DNA of 64,000 nucleotides from Tumebacillus avium (GCF_002162355.1 NZ_CP021434.1:1086501-1150500), one strand, 5' to 3'; shown: positions 23,204 through 32,252, counted from the stretch's first letter. The notes: generated by a model not told the origin, from the letters alone. Numbers and translations: made by a program.

Positions 23204-26200
23204 TTAGTTAGCAGCGGTTACAGTGAAGTTGAGAACTGCGGACTTACCGTTCGCGTTAACAACAGTCAGCTTGAAGCCTTTGCCAGCAGTCCAAGTGGAT
23301 TCAACAGTACCAGTGGTGGTACCTTCGGTGATCGCGATCACACCAGCGTTTTCATCCAGGATTTCGCCGTCAGCGAGGGTGAGGTCGTTAGCGGAGAAGT
23401 AGTAGGACAGGTTGCCAGCAGCGGACAGGGAAGTGCCGCCGAACTGGTCAGTTACAACCACTTCAACACCATCGGTGTCAGTGCCTTCGAAGAGGTTAAC
23501 ACCTGTGAGCAATTCGGTATCGTTCGCGAATGCGAACTTCTCGATCTTCTCGCCGTCGGCATCAACGAACTTGATGTCGGTTACAGCAAGGTCAGCAACG
23601 GAAACAGTTACTTCGCGGTTGACAACTTGTGTGCCGGTCGGGGTGTTGATAACAACCGTTACGGTCGACTTAGCGTCAGCAGTCAAAATAGCGTTTGCGC
23701 TGTAGATCTTCTTAGTTGCAGCGTCAACGAGGACTGCTGCAGTGTTGGAAGAGATCACGCTTTCGATTGCGTTGGACGGCAGTGCAACTTTCACACCATT
23801 AGCGTCGGTAGCAGACACGGTTACAGCCTTAGCGTACGCGTTAGCAGCATCAGCTGCGCCCTTGTAGAGGGTCGGCAGTTCGCCTACAGCGTAGGTCAAG
23901 GTTTCGGTCTTGCCGTCGATAACGGTGAAGTTCTTAGTAGCGGAGGACAGAGTTTGGGAATCATCTTCCTTCACTACGCGAACGGTCAGCTTGTATTCAC
24001 CTTTCTTCGCAGCGTCTGCAGCCAAGGTGATTTCCGACAGAGCGGACTCAGCCAGAACCGGTGCAGCAGTTGCAGTGGAGGTCAGACCAGCGTCATCGCC
24101 GGAAACCTTGGTGATTGCGAAGGTAATCTTGTTAGCGCCATCAGCGGTGAACTCTTTGCCGTACTGGTCGTACAGCTTGAAGTCAACCTTGGTGGAAGCG
24201 CCTTGCAGCAGCTTGCCAGCGGTACCGGTAGCAGCATCTACGATTTCAACCTTCTGAGCAAAGCGAGCTGCTTGAACATCGAAGGTAGTGGTCGAAGTTT
24301 TGCCGGAAGCAGATACAACGGTGATGGTAACGGTACCGGTACCAGTTACGTTAGTGAGCTTCAGCTTACCTTGGTTTTCGCCAGTAGCCGTTTCAACATC
24401 GTAGCCAGCGTCGAACGATACGCCAGTGGAGGAAACGAATGCCTTAACCGAAGCGTCATCAGCCAGGTCTGCTTCAGCCAGTTGCTTAGCAGTCATAACA
24501 GCACCGAACTGATCCTTAGCGGTCAGCGGGAGGTATACTGCAGCATCGCCGTCAGCGATAACATCGGTCGGAGCACCTACGGTTACTTCATCAACCAGAG
24601 CCGGCTTGTAGAGCTTCACGGTGATGTTGGAAGTTTTACCGGACGGAGCGATTGCGGTCAGAACTACAGTTTCATCTGCGTTCAGAGCGTTGGAAACTGT
24701 CAGCTTGATACCAGCTTTGCCCTTTGCAGTGTTCAGACCAGCAACTTCTTCGCCGTCTTCGTCGAACACAACGTAGGAAGCGGAAACGTTAGCGGAGGAA
24801 GATACGATTTGCACTTTCTCTTCGCCAGCATCCCAGCTGTTGTCTGCGTCAGTGTCAACGATCAGATCCAACGGGCTGGACAGAACGTTGCCATACTGAT
24901 CTTTTGCTTCGAAAGCAACATATGCTTCGGAGTCTTTAGTCAAACGCTCAGCATCTTCATCAACGTTGGTTACTTCGCCCAGGGTGAAGGTGTCAACGAT
25001 AACTTCTTTGCCGATCTTGAAGGTCTTGGAAGCCTTCACACCGTTGTTAGCTACAACCGTTACGGTCAGGTCGGAGTCAACTGCGATGTTAGCGTTGGAG
25101 ATGTTTACAGCTGCATTGTCAGCGGAGTTAGCGTTGGTAGCCAGTGCGGTGCTGTAAACCCAAGTGAATTGAGCAGCGTTCGGAGCCAGTTCCATGTCTT
25201 CGCCGTATTGGTTCAGCGCTTTGAAGCCGAACTTGGTAGCGGTAGACTTCGGCAGGATGTTGCCATCCAGCTCGATGGAGGTCAGTGCTTCAGCTGCAAC
25301 TACAACGTTAGCGGAGGTGGAGGACAGGCCTTCCAGACCGGTAACAGCTGCAGTGTAGGTGCCAGCGGAGAAATCGTCAGCTGCAACCAGGGTTGCAACA
25401 GTCTTGTCAGCGTTCCACTGAACTTCTTCGATTACTACAGATACTGCACCCTTCTTCAAGGAGAACTTAGCAGCTGCAGAATCAACAGAGGAAGTGAACT
25501 TCACTGCGATCTTCTTAGCGCCTACAGCTTGTGCGCCAGCGAAGTCAGCGCGTTCGCCGGTGGTTACTTCGAAGGTACGAGCTTTGTAGTTTACGGTGTA
25601 AGTGGTGTTAGCAGTCAGAGCGCCAACGGTAACGGTAGCGGACATCTTGTCTTCTGCCAGTACCGGGTTGGATACTGCAACAACCTTGCCGGTTGCTTTT
25701 TCTTTAACAACTACGTCAGTAGCTGCCAGAGCGTCTACAGCCTTGTGGAAGGACAGTTTCAGCGAAGTAGCGGAGGTAGCTTCAACGTTCTTCAGCTGAG
25801 CTACTTTGTAAGCTTCAACAGCTTTCAGGAAGTTGGAAGCAACTACTGCAACTTGTTGACGTTCAGCGTTTGCTGCCGGGCTGAATTTGCCGTTTTCGCC
25901 GCGAAGCAGTTCAGCTTCAACTGCGAATGCAACTGCGTTCTTCGCGTAGGAAGAGATGGAATCCTTGTCGGAGAAGTTCAGCTTGCTAGCGTAACCGGTT
26001 ACGTCTACGCCCAGAGCGTTAACGAAAACGGTAGCCATTTGTTCACGGGTCAGGTTGGTGTTGGTGCCGAACTTGCCACCACCAAGACCGGAGATCAGCT
26101 TAGCTTTTACTGCAGCTTCTACAGCTGCAAAAGCGTAGTGGCCAACCGGAACATCGGAGAAAGTAGCAGTAGCCGGCGGGTTGGTCAGATCAAGGTTCAG

Positions 26201-26428
26201 AGCTTTCGCCATGATGATCGCGAAGTCTTGACGCTTGATGTTAGCAGTCGGGTTGAAGTTACCCTTCTCGTCGCCGTTGATGATGCCCTTGGACACCAGT
26301 TCGTTAATTGCTGCGGTTGCGTAGTTGTTCGGGATGTCGTTCAGAGCAGCGGATGCTACCGGCGCTACGATTGCGGATGCAACTGCGGTTGCAGCTACAG
26401 CAGCGGTAAGTTTCTTGCTTTTGTTCAC
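23204..26428 (-). CDS. S-layer protein with three SLH domains
   Basis: The 1074-residue protein starts at GTG 26428 behind AAGGAGGAAG. A signal peptide ends VAPVASA (~27). Three SLH domains follow (~28-85, ~93-150, ~158-215), with cores such as AAINELVSKGIINGDEKGNF and AAVEAAVKAKLISGLGGGKF; these anchor it to pyruvylated wall polymer. The remaining ~850 residues are Ala/Val/Thr-rich Ig-like domains (repeated KDQYGN / DQFGA / YDQYGKEF motifs). Very regular codon use points to high expression. It has a promoter and a ~260-base structured leader, and a SLAP protein gene lies downstream. Cysteine is absent, as usual for S-layer proteins. Confidence 0.9.
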   Translation of the reverse strand: MNKSKKLTAAVAATAVASAIVAPVASAALNDIPNNYATAAINELVSKGIINGDEKGNFNPTANIKRQDFAIIMAKALNLDLTNPPATATFSDVPVGHYAFAAVEAAVKAKLISGLGGGKFGTNTNLTREQMATVFVNALGVDVTGYASKLNFSDKDSISSYAKNAVAFAVEAELLRGENGKFSPAANAERQQVAVVASNFLKAVEAYKVAQLKNVEATSATSLKLSFHKAVDALAATDVVVKEKATGKVVAVSNPVLAEDKMSATVTVGALTANTTYTVNYKARTFEVTTGERADFAGAQAVGAKKIAVKFTSSVDSAAAKFSLKKGAVSVVIEEVQWNADKTVATLVAADDFSAGTYTAAVTGLEGLSSTSANVVVAAEALTSIELDGNILPKSTATKFGFKALNQYGEDMELAPNAAQFTWVYSTALATNANSADNAAVNISNANIAVDSDLTVTVVANNGVKASKTFKIGKEVIVDTFTLGEVTNVDEDAERLTKDSEAYVAFEAKDQYGNVLSSPLDLIVDTDADNSWDAGEEKVQIVSSSANVSASYVVFDEDGEEVAGLNTAKGKAGIKLTVSNALNADETVVLTAIAPSGKTSNITVKLYKPALVDEVTVGAPTDVIADGDAAVYLPLTAKDQFGAVMTAKQLAEADLADDASVKAFVSSTGVSFDAGYDVETATGENQGKLKLTNVTGTGTVTITVVSASGKTSTTTFDVQAARFAQKVEIVDAATGTAGKLLQGASTKVDFKLYDQYGKEFTADGANKITFAITKVSGDDAGLTSTATAAPVLAESALSEITLAADAAKKGEYKLTVRVVKEDDSQTLSSATKNFTVIDGKTETLTYAVGELPTLYKGAADAANAYAKAVTVSATDANGVKVALPSNAIESVISSNTAAVLVDAATKKIYSANAILTADAKSTVTVVINTPTGTQVVNREVTVSVADLAVTDIKFVDADGEKIEKFAFANDTELLTGVNLFEGTDTDGVEVVVTDQFGGTSLSAAGNLSYYFSANDLTLADGEILDENAGVIAITEGTTTGTVESTWTAGKGFKLTVVNANGKSAVLNFTVTAAN

Positions 26429-26697
26429 AGAGACTTCCTCCTTCTGATTGGCGAGATCTGTATGAACTCTTCTTCGAAACCTCTGCAACAGTTCAGAGAT
26501 TTCGACAGCTTTCATCAAATCTCTCTTGTTGAAAAATTGTGATTACCCTTGAGGTTATATTTGCTCCCGTCGATCGAGCAATCGACAGGCTGGCTAGCAA
26601 GTTGTGGTTCTGGTGGCGCCAGAACCACTACCCGGTGAGGCTCTCATGACAGTCTCACGGCGGTTAGGTTTCTCAAGGGCTCGAGCCTATGTCTGTA
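26429..26697 (-). promoter_or_regulatory. Structured 5' leader of S-layer mRNA
   Basis: On the minus strand between promoter and GTG start there are three stems. GTGAG/CTCAC lies near 26640-26665. A perfect ten-base stem GTGGTTCTGG/CCAGAACCAC lies near 26605-26630, and GTCGAT/ATCGAC near 26570-26592. A GGCTCGAGCC palindrome precedes them. It matches no riboswitch consensus I know (c-di-GMP, ydaO, SAM and TPP were considered). It may stabilise the message or bind a regulator. No gene lies in 26429-26884. Confidence 0.45.
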
Positions 26698-26726
26698 ATA
26701 TTAGCAAACTAGCATTCGTTTGTCAC
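26698..26726 (-). promoter_or_regulatory. Probable S-layer promoter
   Basis: On the minus strand, GTGACA (26726-26721) and TAATAT (26703-26698) are 17 bases apart, upstream of the structured leader. Confidence 0.5.
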
Positions 26727-26841
26727 TACTTAGGAGACATTTTTTGTCTACTAAAATATGTATTAGTTCCTTTTTTGCCACATTCATTTTCGACAAACAA
26801 TTCCTGCCAAGTTTGCTATTCCGACATATGCCCACAAAATA

Positions 26842-26876
26842 GACCCCTACTCAAAGTATTCGAGCAGGGGTCGCGA
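26842..26876 (-). terminator. Intrinsic terminator of the glycan operon
   Basis: GACCCCTACTC pairs with GAGCAGGGGTC around a nine-base loop, just after the glycosyltransferase stop at 26885. Confidence 0.75.
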
Positions 26877-26884
26877 TATACGTC

Positions 26885-28021
26885 CTATTTTGTTGGCTCC
26901 AGCAAATCTTTGTAGACTTTTGTCGTTTCATCCACCAGACGGCGCATCGTGAAGCGTCGATACACCATTTCCTGACCCGCACGAGCCAGCTCCAAACGGC
27001 GCTCTTTGTTCTTTACCAGGAGACAGATGCTTTCGTACAACGCCTGCGGGTCGCCCGCCGGCACCAGCAGGCCGTCCTCGCCTGAGGTGATCACTTCCGG
27101 CGATCCGCCCACCGCCGTTGTCACGACTGGCGCACCGACCGCCAAGGCCTCGAGGATCGACAGGGAGAGCCCCTCCGACAGCGATGGCAGGCAGAACACA
27201 TCGAGCTGCGGCAAGAGGTCCGGGATGTCCTTGCGGAATCCGAGGAACCTGACATACTGCTCCACGCCCAGCTCCTTCGCCTCCGCCTGCAGTTCATCAA
27301 AGAGATCCCCGTCCCCGAACCACGGGAACACCACGTCCTGACGCTCCTGCACGATCTTTTGAATCGCCTTCAATAAATACGTATGCCCTTTGACCGGATG
27401 CAGACGCGCAACTGTGCCGACGATCGTCACATCGTCACCGACGCCGATCAATTTCCTCAGCGACGTCTGCGGCACATGCTCGACCGGCTCGTCGGGCAGT
27501 TCGATCGCGTTATGGATCACGCTCATCTTCGCTTCCGGCAGGCCGATCTGCAGGAAATCGTCTTTCATCGCATGCGACACCAGGATGAAATGATCCACAT
27601 ACGGCCAGGTGATCTTCTCAAACGTCCCAAACAGCGTGCGCTTCCACGCTTGCGGGTAGTCGAGCGCCAGGTTGCTGTGCACCGTCGTCACCGACTTGGC
27701 CGGGTAGCCTTGCGACTTGTTGGCCAGACGCCCGATCATGTTCGCCCGCACCCCGTGGGTATGGATGACATGCGGACGCCAATCGCGAATCAGGTCTTGG
27801 AGCGGGTTCAGCCCGCCCATCGACTTGGCGTCGCTGTGCAACACGGTCGTCGGAATCCCCAGCTCCCGCACGCGCTTGGCAAATTCGCCTTCATAGAAAG
27901 CGGCCACCTGCGGGTGAAATCCGTGTGTATCCAGATAGTTGACCAGTCCGAGCAGGTGCTGTTCCGCACCGCCGAACTCGCCGCCCCCGATCAGATAGAG
28001 GACGCGAATCGGCTTTTCCAC
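26885..28021 (-). CDS. GT4-family glycosyltransferase
   Basis: The 378-residue GT-B protein has the N-terminal glycine-rich loop GGGEFGGAEQHLLGL, an acceptor-side HTHGVRANMIGRL, and the start of the C-terminal Rossmann domain VGTVARLHPVKGH. The donor-binding E-x7-E region reads SEGLSLSILEALAVGAPVV. These features define retaining GT4 enzymes that transfer a sugar from a nucleotide donor onto cell-surface glycans. It is the last gene of an operon with an O-antigen-ligase-like protein (20-base gap) and an SLH protein. The adjacent S-layer gene suggests synthesis of S-layer glycan or wall polymer. The substrate cannot be told. Confidence 0.8.
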   Translation of the reverse strand: MEKPIRVLYLIGGGEFGGAEQHLLGLVNYLDTHGFHPQVAAFYEGEFAKRVRELGIPTTVLHSDAKSMGGLNPLQDLIRDWRPHVIHTHGVRANMIGRLANKSQGYPAKSVTTVHSNLALDYPQAWKRTLFGTFEKITWPYVDHFILVSHAMKDDFLQIGLPEAKMSVIHNAIELPDEPVEHVPQTSLRKLIGVGDDVTIVGTVARLHPVKGHTYLLKAIQKIVQERQDVVFPWFGDGDLFDELQAEAKELGVEQYVRFLGFRKDIPDLLPQLDVFCLPSLSEGLSLSILEALAVGAPVVTTAVGGSPEVITSGEDGLLVPAGDPQALYESICLLVKNKERRLELARAGQEMVYRRFTMRRLVDETTKVYKDLLEPTK

Positions 28022-28041
28022 AATGCATCCCCGCCTGTCGT

Positions 28042-29391
28042 TTATGCTTTCGCCTTCTGTGCCTGCAGGCGCATGCTCACGTAGAGCAGCGCGATCAGGG
28101 TCCAGAAGTGCGTGATTACGTTGAGGTCTTCAAAGATCGCAGCGGTGAAGTTCTCCACCAGCATACCGCACAGCGCCGCGACGATCCCTGCGTTCAGCGC
28201 GAACAGGAACGTGTCGCGCTGCTTGTTGAAGAATACGTTCTTCATGCCGTTGATCACCGGCGTAAACACCATCGCCACATAGGTCAGCGTGCCGATGATG
28301 CCCGTCTCCGCCAGCAGCTTGAAGTACTGGTTGTCGATCCACGTTGCGCCCGGCACCCCGTGGCGCGTCGCCACAGAGTCGCCGACGGTGCCGATCCCGG
28401 TGCCGAAGACCGGATATTCGCTAAAGATCTTCAAGGCGCGCGCCCAGAACTCCACGCGGCCGCCTTCCGATGCTTTCTGCCAGTACTCCGGCGTAAAGGC
28501 CAGCGTCAGACGAGCGACGACCGTATCGGCAAAAATCGCCGCGGCTGCCAGCACAGCAATGCCCGCCAGCGCCAGCCATTTGTTGCGGGTGATGATCGTG
28601 TAGATGACCATCCCGGCCAGGAAGCCGAGCCATGCGCCACGCGAGTAGGTCAGGATCAGGCAGTACAGCATGATCAAGGACGCGCCCCCGTACAGGATGC
28701 GCTGCCCCCAATTTTTCGCCCACAGGGTCAGGGCGATGGCGATCGGGGTGATCAGCACCATGAAGCCGCCAAGGGCGTTCGGGTTGCCGATCGAGGAGAA
28801 GACGCGGATCTTGATGCCTTTTTCCACTTCCGAATAGGTCCAGGACGGCGGCGTCTCCCACCCGGCCAGCTTTTGAAAAATACCAAAGGCTGCGACCAGC
28901 GTCGCCGCCACGATCATGCCGTGGATCATGTCTTTGATCGTATCTTCATCGTCGATCAACGCATTGAGCACGAGGAAGTACAAAGTTGCTTCGAGCAGCG
29001 TCCGCAGACCGTCGATCACGATCGGCAGCGTTGCGGTCACCTGCACCCAGTGATAGGTCGGGGAGATGTCCAGCACGTAGGGCTTGATGATCCAGTTCGA
29101 AGCGGCCGACAACAGCGTCGCGATAAAGGTGAACAGGATCAGCCAATGCAGGCGGCTTCCCTTCCAGTCGATGCGGCCCTCCGCCTTGGACTTGAGGTAA
29201 AACATCAGGTAGAGCAGGAAGATCAAGCCTTCCTTCCACGCCGGGATCAAGGACCCGATCAGCGGGATATCGCCAAACAGCTCACGCAGCATGTAGTTGA
29301 TGATCGAGAAAAAGGAGAGGATCAAGAGCAGGTAGTAGGTGATATCACGCACCCGTCCTGCGCGCAGTCCGAGCTGAGGTTGTGTCTGCAT
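28042..29391 (-). CDS. O-antigen ligase/polymerase-like membrane protein
   Basis: The 449-residue protein has about 10-12 membrane helices. A typical Wzy_C/WaaL centre contains TYSRGAWLGFLAGMV, then a large extracytoplasmic loop with RVEFWARALKIFSEYPVFGTG, and WIDNQYFKLLAETGIIG. Family members join or polymerise lipid-linked glycans outside the membrane. Its ATG overlaps the stop of the SLH protein gene by one base, and the glycosyltransferase follows after 20 bases. With the S-layer next door, transfer of a glycan to S-layer or wall components is likely but inferred. Confidence 0.75.
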   Translation of the reverse strand: MQTQPQLGLRAGRVRDITYYLLLILSFFSIINYMLRELFGDIPLIGSLIPAWKEGLIFLLYLMFYLKSKAEGRIDWKGSRLHWLILFTFIATLLSAASNWIIKPYVLDISPTYHWVQVTATLPIVIDGLRTLLEATLYFLVLNALIDDEDTIKDMIHGMIVAATLVAAFGIFQKLAGWETPPSWTYSEVEKGIKIRVFSSIGNPNALGGFMVLITPIAIALTLWAKNWGQRILYGGASLIMLYCLILTYSRGAWLGFLAGMVIYTIITRNKWLALAGIAVLAAAAIFADTVVARLTLAFTPEYWQKASEGGRVEFWARALKIFSEYPVFGTGIGTVGDSVATRHGVPGATWIDNQYFKLLAETGIIGTLTYVAMVFTPVINGMKNVFFNKQRDTFLFALNAGIVAALCGMLVENFTAAIFEDLNVITHFWTLIALLYVSMRLQAQKAKA

Positions 29392-30077
29392 TATTTATCG
29401 TCTCCTTTCTTCCCGTTCGCCGCCTTGGTTTCGGGGCGCAGGTCTTTCAGCGCCTTGGCAAACATATACGCCGTCGCCGCACGGTCGGCGTTGTCATCCG
29501 GCTTGAACAAGCCGTCGGTATTGCCTTTTGCATACTGGTTCGCCACCAGCGTGCGGATTTGCTTCTCATACGGATGCCCCACGATGTCAGGCAACGGCGA
29601 TGCCGTTTCGGTGGTCAGCGGAATCTGCAGCGTCTGCACGACCGCATTGGCCAGCTCGCCGCGGGTGATCGGCTTGTCCGGCTGGAAGCCGTCTTTGGTG
29701 TCAAACGGCAGCGGGCCGCGCTTGACCGCTTCGGCCACCGCACCCGAGGACCAGTGCTCGACCGGCAGATCGGGGAACTGGCTCTCCGCAGGCTGCTGCA
29801 GCTCATCAGTCTTCACCCCGTTGATCTTGAGCGTCAGCGCCACCAGCTCGGCGCGCGTCATCTCTGTCTCGGGGTAGAAGTTCCAGACCGTCTCATCGCG
29901 GCCTTTCATGTAGCCTTGATTAAACATGTATTCGATCTCGTATACTGCATAGTGTCCGCTCGGGACGTCTTTGAAGACCGTCGACCCAAAGGGCAGCTGA
30001 TAGAAAAAGACCAGCGTCATAAGATACAGGGCCGCCATCACACCGGCGAACCACTTGAACGTCGATTTCCTGCGCAT
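29391..30077 (-). CDS. Membrane-anchored SLH-domain protein
   Basis: The 228-residue protein has an uncleaved N-terminal membrane helix (FKWFAGVMAALYLMTLVFFY) and three SLH domains (~30-90, ~95-150, ~155-215; e.g. VFKDVPSGHYAVYEIEYMF, QFPDLPVEHWSSGAV). The C-terminus is lysine-rich and highly charged. GGAGG precedes ATG 30077. SLH domains bind pyruvylated wall polysaccharide, so this protein could tie the membrane, or the glycan enzymes encoded just after it, to the wall. It is the first gene of the three-gene glycan operon. Confidence 0.8.
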   Translation of the reverse strand: MRRKSTFKWFAGVMAALYLMTLVFFYQLPFGSTVFKDVPSGHYAVYEIEYMFNQGYMKGRDETVWNFYPETEMTRAELVALTLKINGVKTDELQQPAESQFPDLPVEHWSSGAVAEAVKRGPLPFDTKDGFQPDKPITRGELANAVVQTLQIPLTTETASPLPDIVGHPYEKQIRTLVANQYAKGNTDGLFKPDDNADRAATAYMFAKALKDLRPETKAANGKKGDDK

Positions 30078-30216
30078 GTTATTCCTCCATCATTCCGTCA
30101 TTCATCCGTCATTCAACTCAATTATTGTAAGTCTCCAGCTCTCTTGCGTCAATTCACAGCCTGTAGACATTCTGTTACGATATGGTGAGACCACATCCAA
30201 GAAGGAGGTTCACTTC

Positions 30217-30876
30217 TTGCTGCCATCCTACCGCACGCTGCTCGCCCCGGGCGAGGAAACGATCATCATCAAGAAATCCCGCTTCATCGGCTACGCAACG
30301 CCTGTGAATTCTGAAGAAGAAGCGCTCCAGTTCATCCAGTCGATTCAAAAAAAGCACTGGGACGCCACCCATAACTGCTATGCCTATGTATTCGGCCCGC
30401 ATCAGGAGATTCAAAAGGCCAATGATGACGGCGAACCGTCCGGCACCGCCGGAAAGCCGATCCTCGAAGTGATCAAGAAAGAGGATCTGCGCAACGTCGC
30501 CGTCGTCGTCACCCGTTACTTCGGCGGCATCATGCTTGGCGCCGGGGGCCTGATCCGCGCCTACTCGCAGACGGCCGCCGCCGGACTGCACGCGGCTGGC
30601 ATCGTCACGCGCAAGCTGTTTCAGGAGATCGCGATCGACATCGACTACACCTGGCTTGGCAAAGTCGAAAATGAACTGCACGCCGTGGAAGACTTCCACA
30701 TCGACCGCATCGACTATCTGGAGCGGGTCACGGTGTTTGCGCTTGTGCCGGCCGCCGATACGGAGCGCCTGCACAAGCTGATCACCAACGCGACAAACGG
30801 ACAAGCGGTATTGCTCAATACGGAGCAGAAGTATGTATTCGAACGAGACGGCAAGCTGGTCAAAGCGGAACAGTAA
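30217..30876 (+). CDS. yigZ: YigZ/IMPACT family protein
   Basis: The 219-residue protein most likely starts at TTG 30217, seven bases after AAGGAGG. The N-terminal UPF0029/IMPACT domain has KKSRFIGYATPVNSEEEA, DDGEPSGTAGKPILEVI and RYFGGIMLGAGGLIRAYSQT. A C-terminal DUF1949-type ferredoxin-like domain follows (from ~140). IMPACT proteins are linked to translation stress control in eukaryotes; the bacterial role is not well defined. Its 3' end overlaps the convergent comK-like gene by 17 bases. Confidence 0.85.
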   Translation: MLPSYRTLLAPGEETIIIKKSRFIGYATPVNSEEEALQFIQSIQKKHWDATHNCYAYVFGPHQEIQKANDDGEPSGTAGKPILEVIKKEDLRNVAVVVTRYFGGIMLGAGGLIRAYSQTAAAGLHAAGIVTRKLFQEIAIDIDYTWLGKVENELHAVEDFHIDRIDYLERVTVFALVPAADTERLHKLITNATNGQAVLLNTEQKYVFERDGKLVKAEQ

Positions 30877-31384
30877 TGCCGAAGTTCATCGTCTCTTTAT
30901 AAAAGGTCTGCACGATCCGGGCATTGCGCAGCTGCTGCACCACAAACTCGCTGCTCTGCAAACACTCCACCTTCTGCCCGCCGCGCAAGTGCAGCGTGCA
31001 GGAGGTCGTCTGCAGCCCCGGCACCACGCGTTCGATGAGATGGGTCGCCACATAGCCTGTCGTCCCGTCTTTTTGAACACGCGGCAGGCGCATCTTCACC
31101 GGCACCAGGGTCAGCCTCGGCGCAAACGGCAATGGCACATGCAGTCTTCTTCCCAGTATATCCCCATAACGCTCCCGAACAGCCGTCAGATCCACGCCAA
31201 AATGTCGTGCCACTCCTTTCAGCACGACAGGCACCGGCCGCGGGTCGTTCCACATCTCCCCATCGCAGGTCACCACTCTCGTCATATCCCCGCCGCCTTC
31301 CACATACACAGGTGCGAGCACCGCCAATTCTCCTATATAGGATTCGACGGATAACGTCTGCATTTGGTCACAGTCAAAATGCAT
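30860..31384 (-). CDS. comK: ComK-like competence transcription factor
   Basis: The ~174-residue protein matches the ComK layout: YIGELAVLAPVY near the start, HVPLPFAPRLTLVPVKMRLPR, and TTGYVATHLIERVVPGLQTT aligning with the ComK CGWISHVHVKEF region. The C-terminal part, HLRGGQKVECLQSSEFVVQQ, aligns with the conserved GKxxExxxSxxxxxxQ segment. ComK activates DNA-uptake genes. The frame also opens at 31417 with no good ribosome site; I prefer ATG 31384, though this is uncertain. It is divergent from a sigma-factor gene, with an inverted repeat between them. The family call rests on my recollection of ComK and should be tested by profile search. Confidence 0.6.
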   Translation of the reverse strand: MHFDCDQMQTLSVESYIGELAVLAPVYVEGGGDMTRVVTCDGEMWNDPRPVPVVLKGVARHFGVDLTAVRERYGDILGRRLHVPLPFAPRLTLVPVKMRLPRVQKDGTTGYVATHLIERVVPGLQTTSCTLHLRGGQKVECLQSSEFVVQQLRNARIVQTFYKETMNFGITVPL

Positions 31385-31477
31385 AACTTCCAATTTCCTT
31401 GCTCCCTTCACCATCACTTTATTATTACTTAACCAACTCCTTATTACAGTATTTTAGGATTCCAAATAAGTTCAGTC

Positions 31478-31509
31478 AACCCGAACTTTGACAAAATTTG
31501 ACTCGGGTT
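31478..31509. promoter_or_regulatory. Inverted repeat between comK-like and sigma-factor genes
   Basis: AACCCGA (31478-31484) and TCGGGTT (31503-31509) are perfect inverted arms around an 18-base AT-rich centre with two TTGAC motifs. Its position between divergent regulators suggests an operator. Confidence 0.4.
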
Positions 31510-31657
31510 CGACTCACGCCCAGTCGGCATCCGGCCAGCCCCGCTCGTTCGCGACTGCACACCGGGTGCTTTTTTTACGAACTGCGTGTCTCCCCCTATG
31601 CTGAAACTGCGTATACGACATCGCAGAGGACCGGTCCTCATCAAGGGGCACCACGAG

Positions 31658-32236
31658 ATGACAGGAGCAGACCGCTTCGCCGAGATCGTCCGGCAGGCAC
31701 AACAGCAAGACAGCGCACAGTTGCTGGTACTGCTGAACGAATTTGAAAATGTGATCGGGGGCGCAGCGAAACGCTTTTACGTCCCGCCCAGTGAGCGCGG
31801 CGACCTGCTGCAGGAGGCGTACATCGCCTTTTTGCTCGCCGTGCAACAGTATGACCCGGCGCGTGGCGTGCCCTTCCCCGCCTATGCCAAAGCCAAGACG
31901 CACGAACGGGTCTGGCAGTACATCCGCGTGCGGGGACGGCATCACGCACGGGAACTCGCCGACAACCCGCTGACCGACGGCGAAGGCGAAACGGGCACAT
32001 TGCTCGGCCTGCTGCCCGATGCGCAGGCCGAGCAGCCGTTTTGCGAACTGGAGTGGCGTTCGCTGCTCACCTCACTCTCGGAGCGCGAGGCGCTGGCCGT
32101 GGAGAAGATCGTCATCGACGGGATGACGATGGCCGAGCTGGCGCGGATGGAAGGCGTGTCGGCCGGCACGGTGAAAACGTGGAAGCAGCGCGCCTTGATC
32201 AAAATGCGCGAGGAAATCAAAAAGACCCGGGGCTGA
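31658..32236 (+). CDS. Sigma-70 family RNA polymerase sigma factor
   Basis: The 192-residue protein starts at ATG 31658 (AAGGGG upstream). Region 2 is RFYVPPSERGDLLQEAYIAF and QYDPARGVPFPAYA, with helical KAKTHERVWQYIR. After a short linker, region 4 is SLSEREALAVEKIVI with the helix-turn-helix MTMAELARMEGVSAGTVKTW. It lacks regions 1 and 3, so it resembles ECF-type or SigH/ComX-like alternative factors. Divergence from a comK-like gene makes a link with competence or stationary phase plausible but unproven. Its stop codon lies within a terminator stem. Confidence 0.75.
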   Translation: MTGADRFAEIVRQAQQQDSAQLLVLLNEFENVIGGAAKRFYVPPSERGDLLQEAYIAFLLAVQQYDPARGVPFPAYAKAKTHERVWQYIRVRGRHHARELADNPLTDGEGETGTLLGLLPDAQAEQPFCELEWRSLLTSLSEREALAVEKIVIDGMTMAELARMEGVSAGTVKTWKQRALIKMREEIKKTRG

Positions 32237-32252
32237 TCCCCCAGGTCTTTGC
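32218..32252. terminator. Bidirectional terminator between sigma gene and fabZ
   Basis: AAAGACC-GGGG and CCCC-GGTCTTT pair around a short loop containing the sigma-gene stop codon. Confidence 0.8.

Noticed and set aside
23627-26542. 971-codon open frame on the plus strand
   Set aside because: It lies entirely antisense to the S-layer gene, has no ribosome site or domain, and its Ser/Gly/Val-rich composition follows from the strong codon bias of the real gene.
26429-26697. Known riboswitch upstream of the S-layer gene (c-di-GMP, ydaO, SAM, TPP)
   Set aside because: Stems are present but the conserved core sequences of these classes are missing.
28108-29877. Long plus-strand frame over the ligase and SLH genes
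   Set aside because: Its translation is dominated by Arg, Gln, His and Asp as expected for an antisense shadow; the membrane protein on the other strand is convincing.
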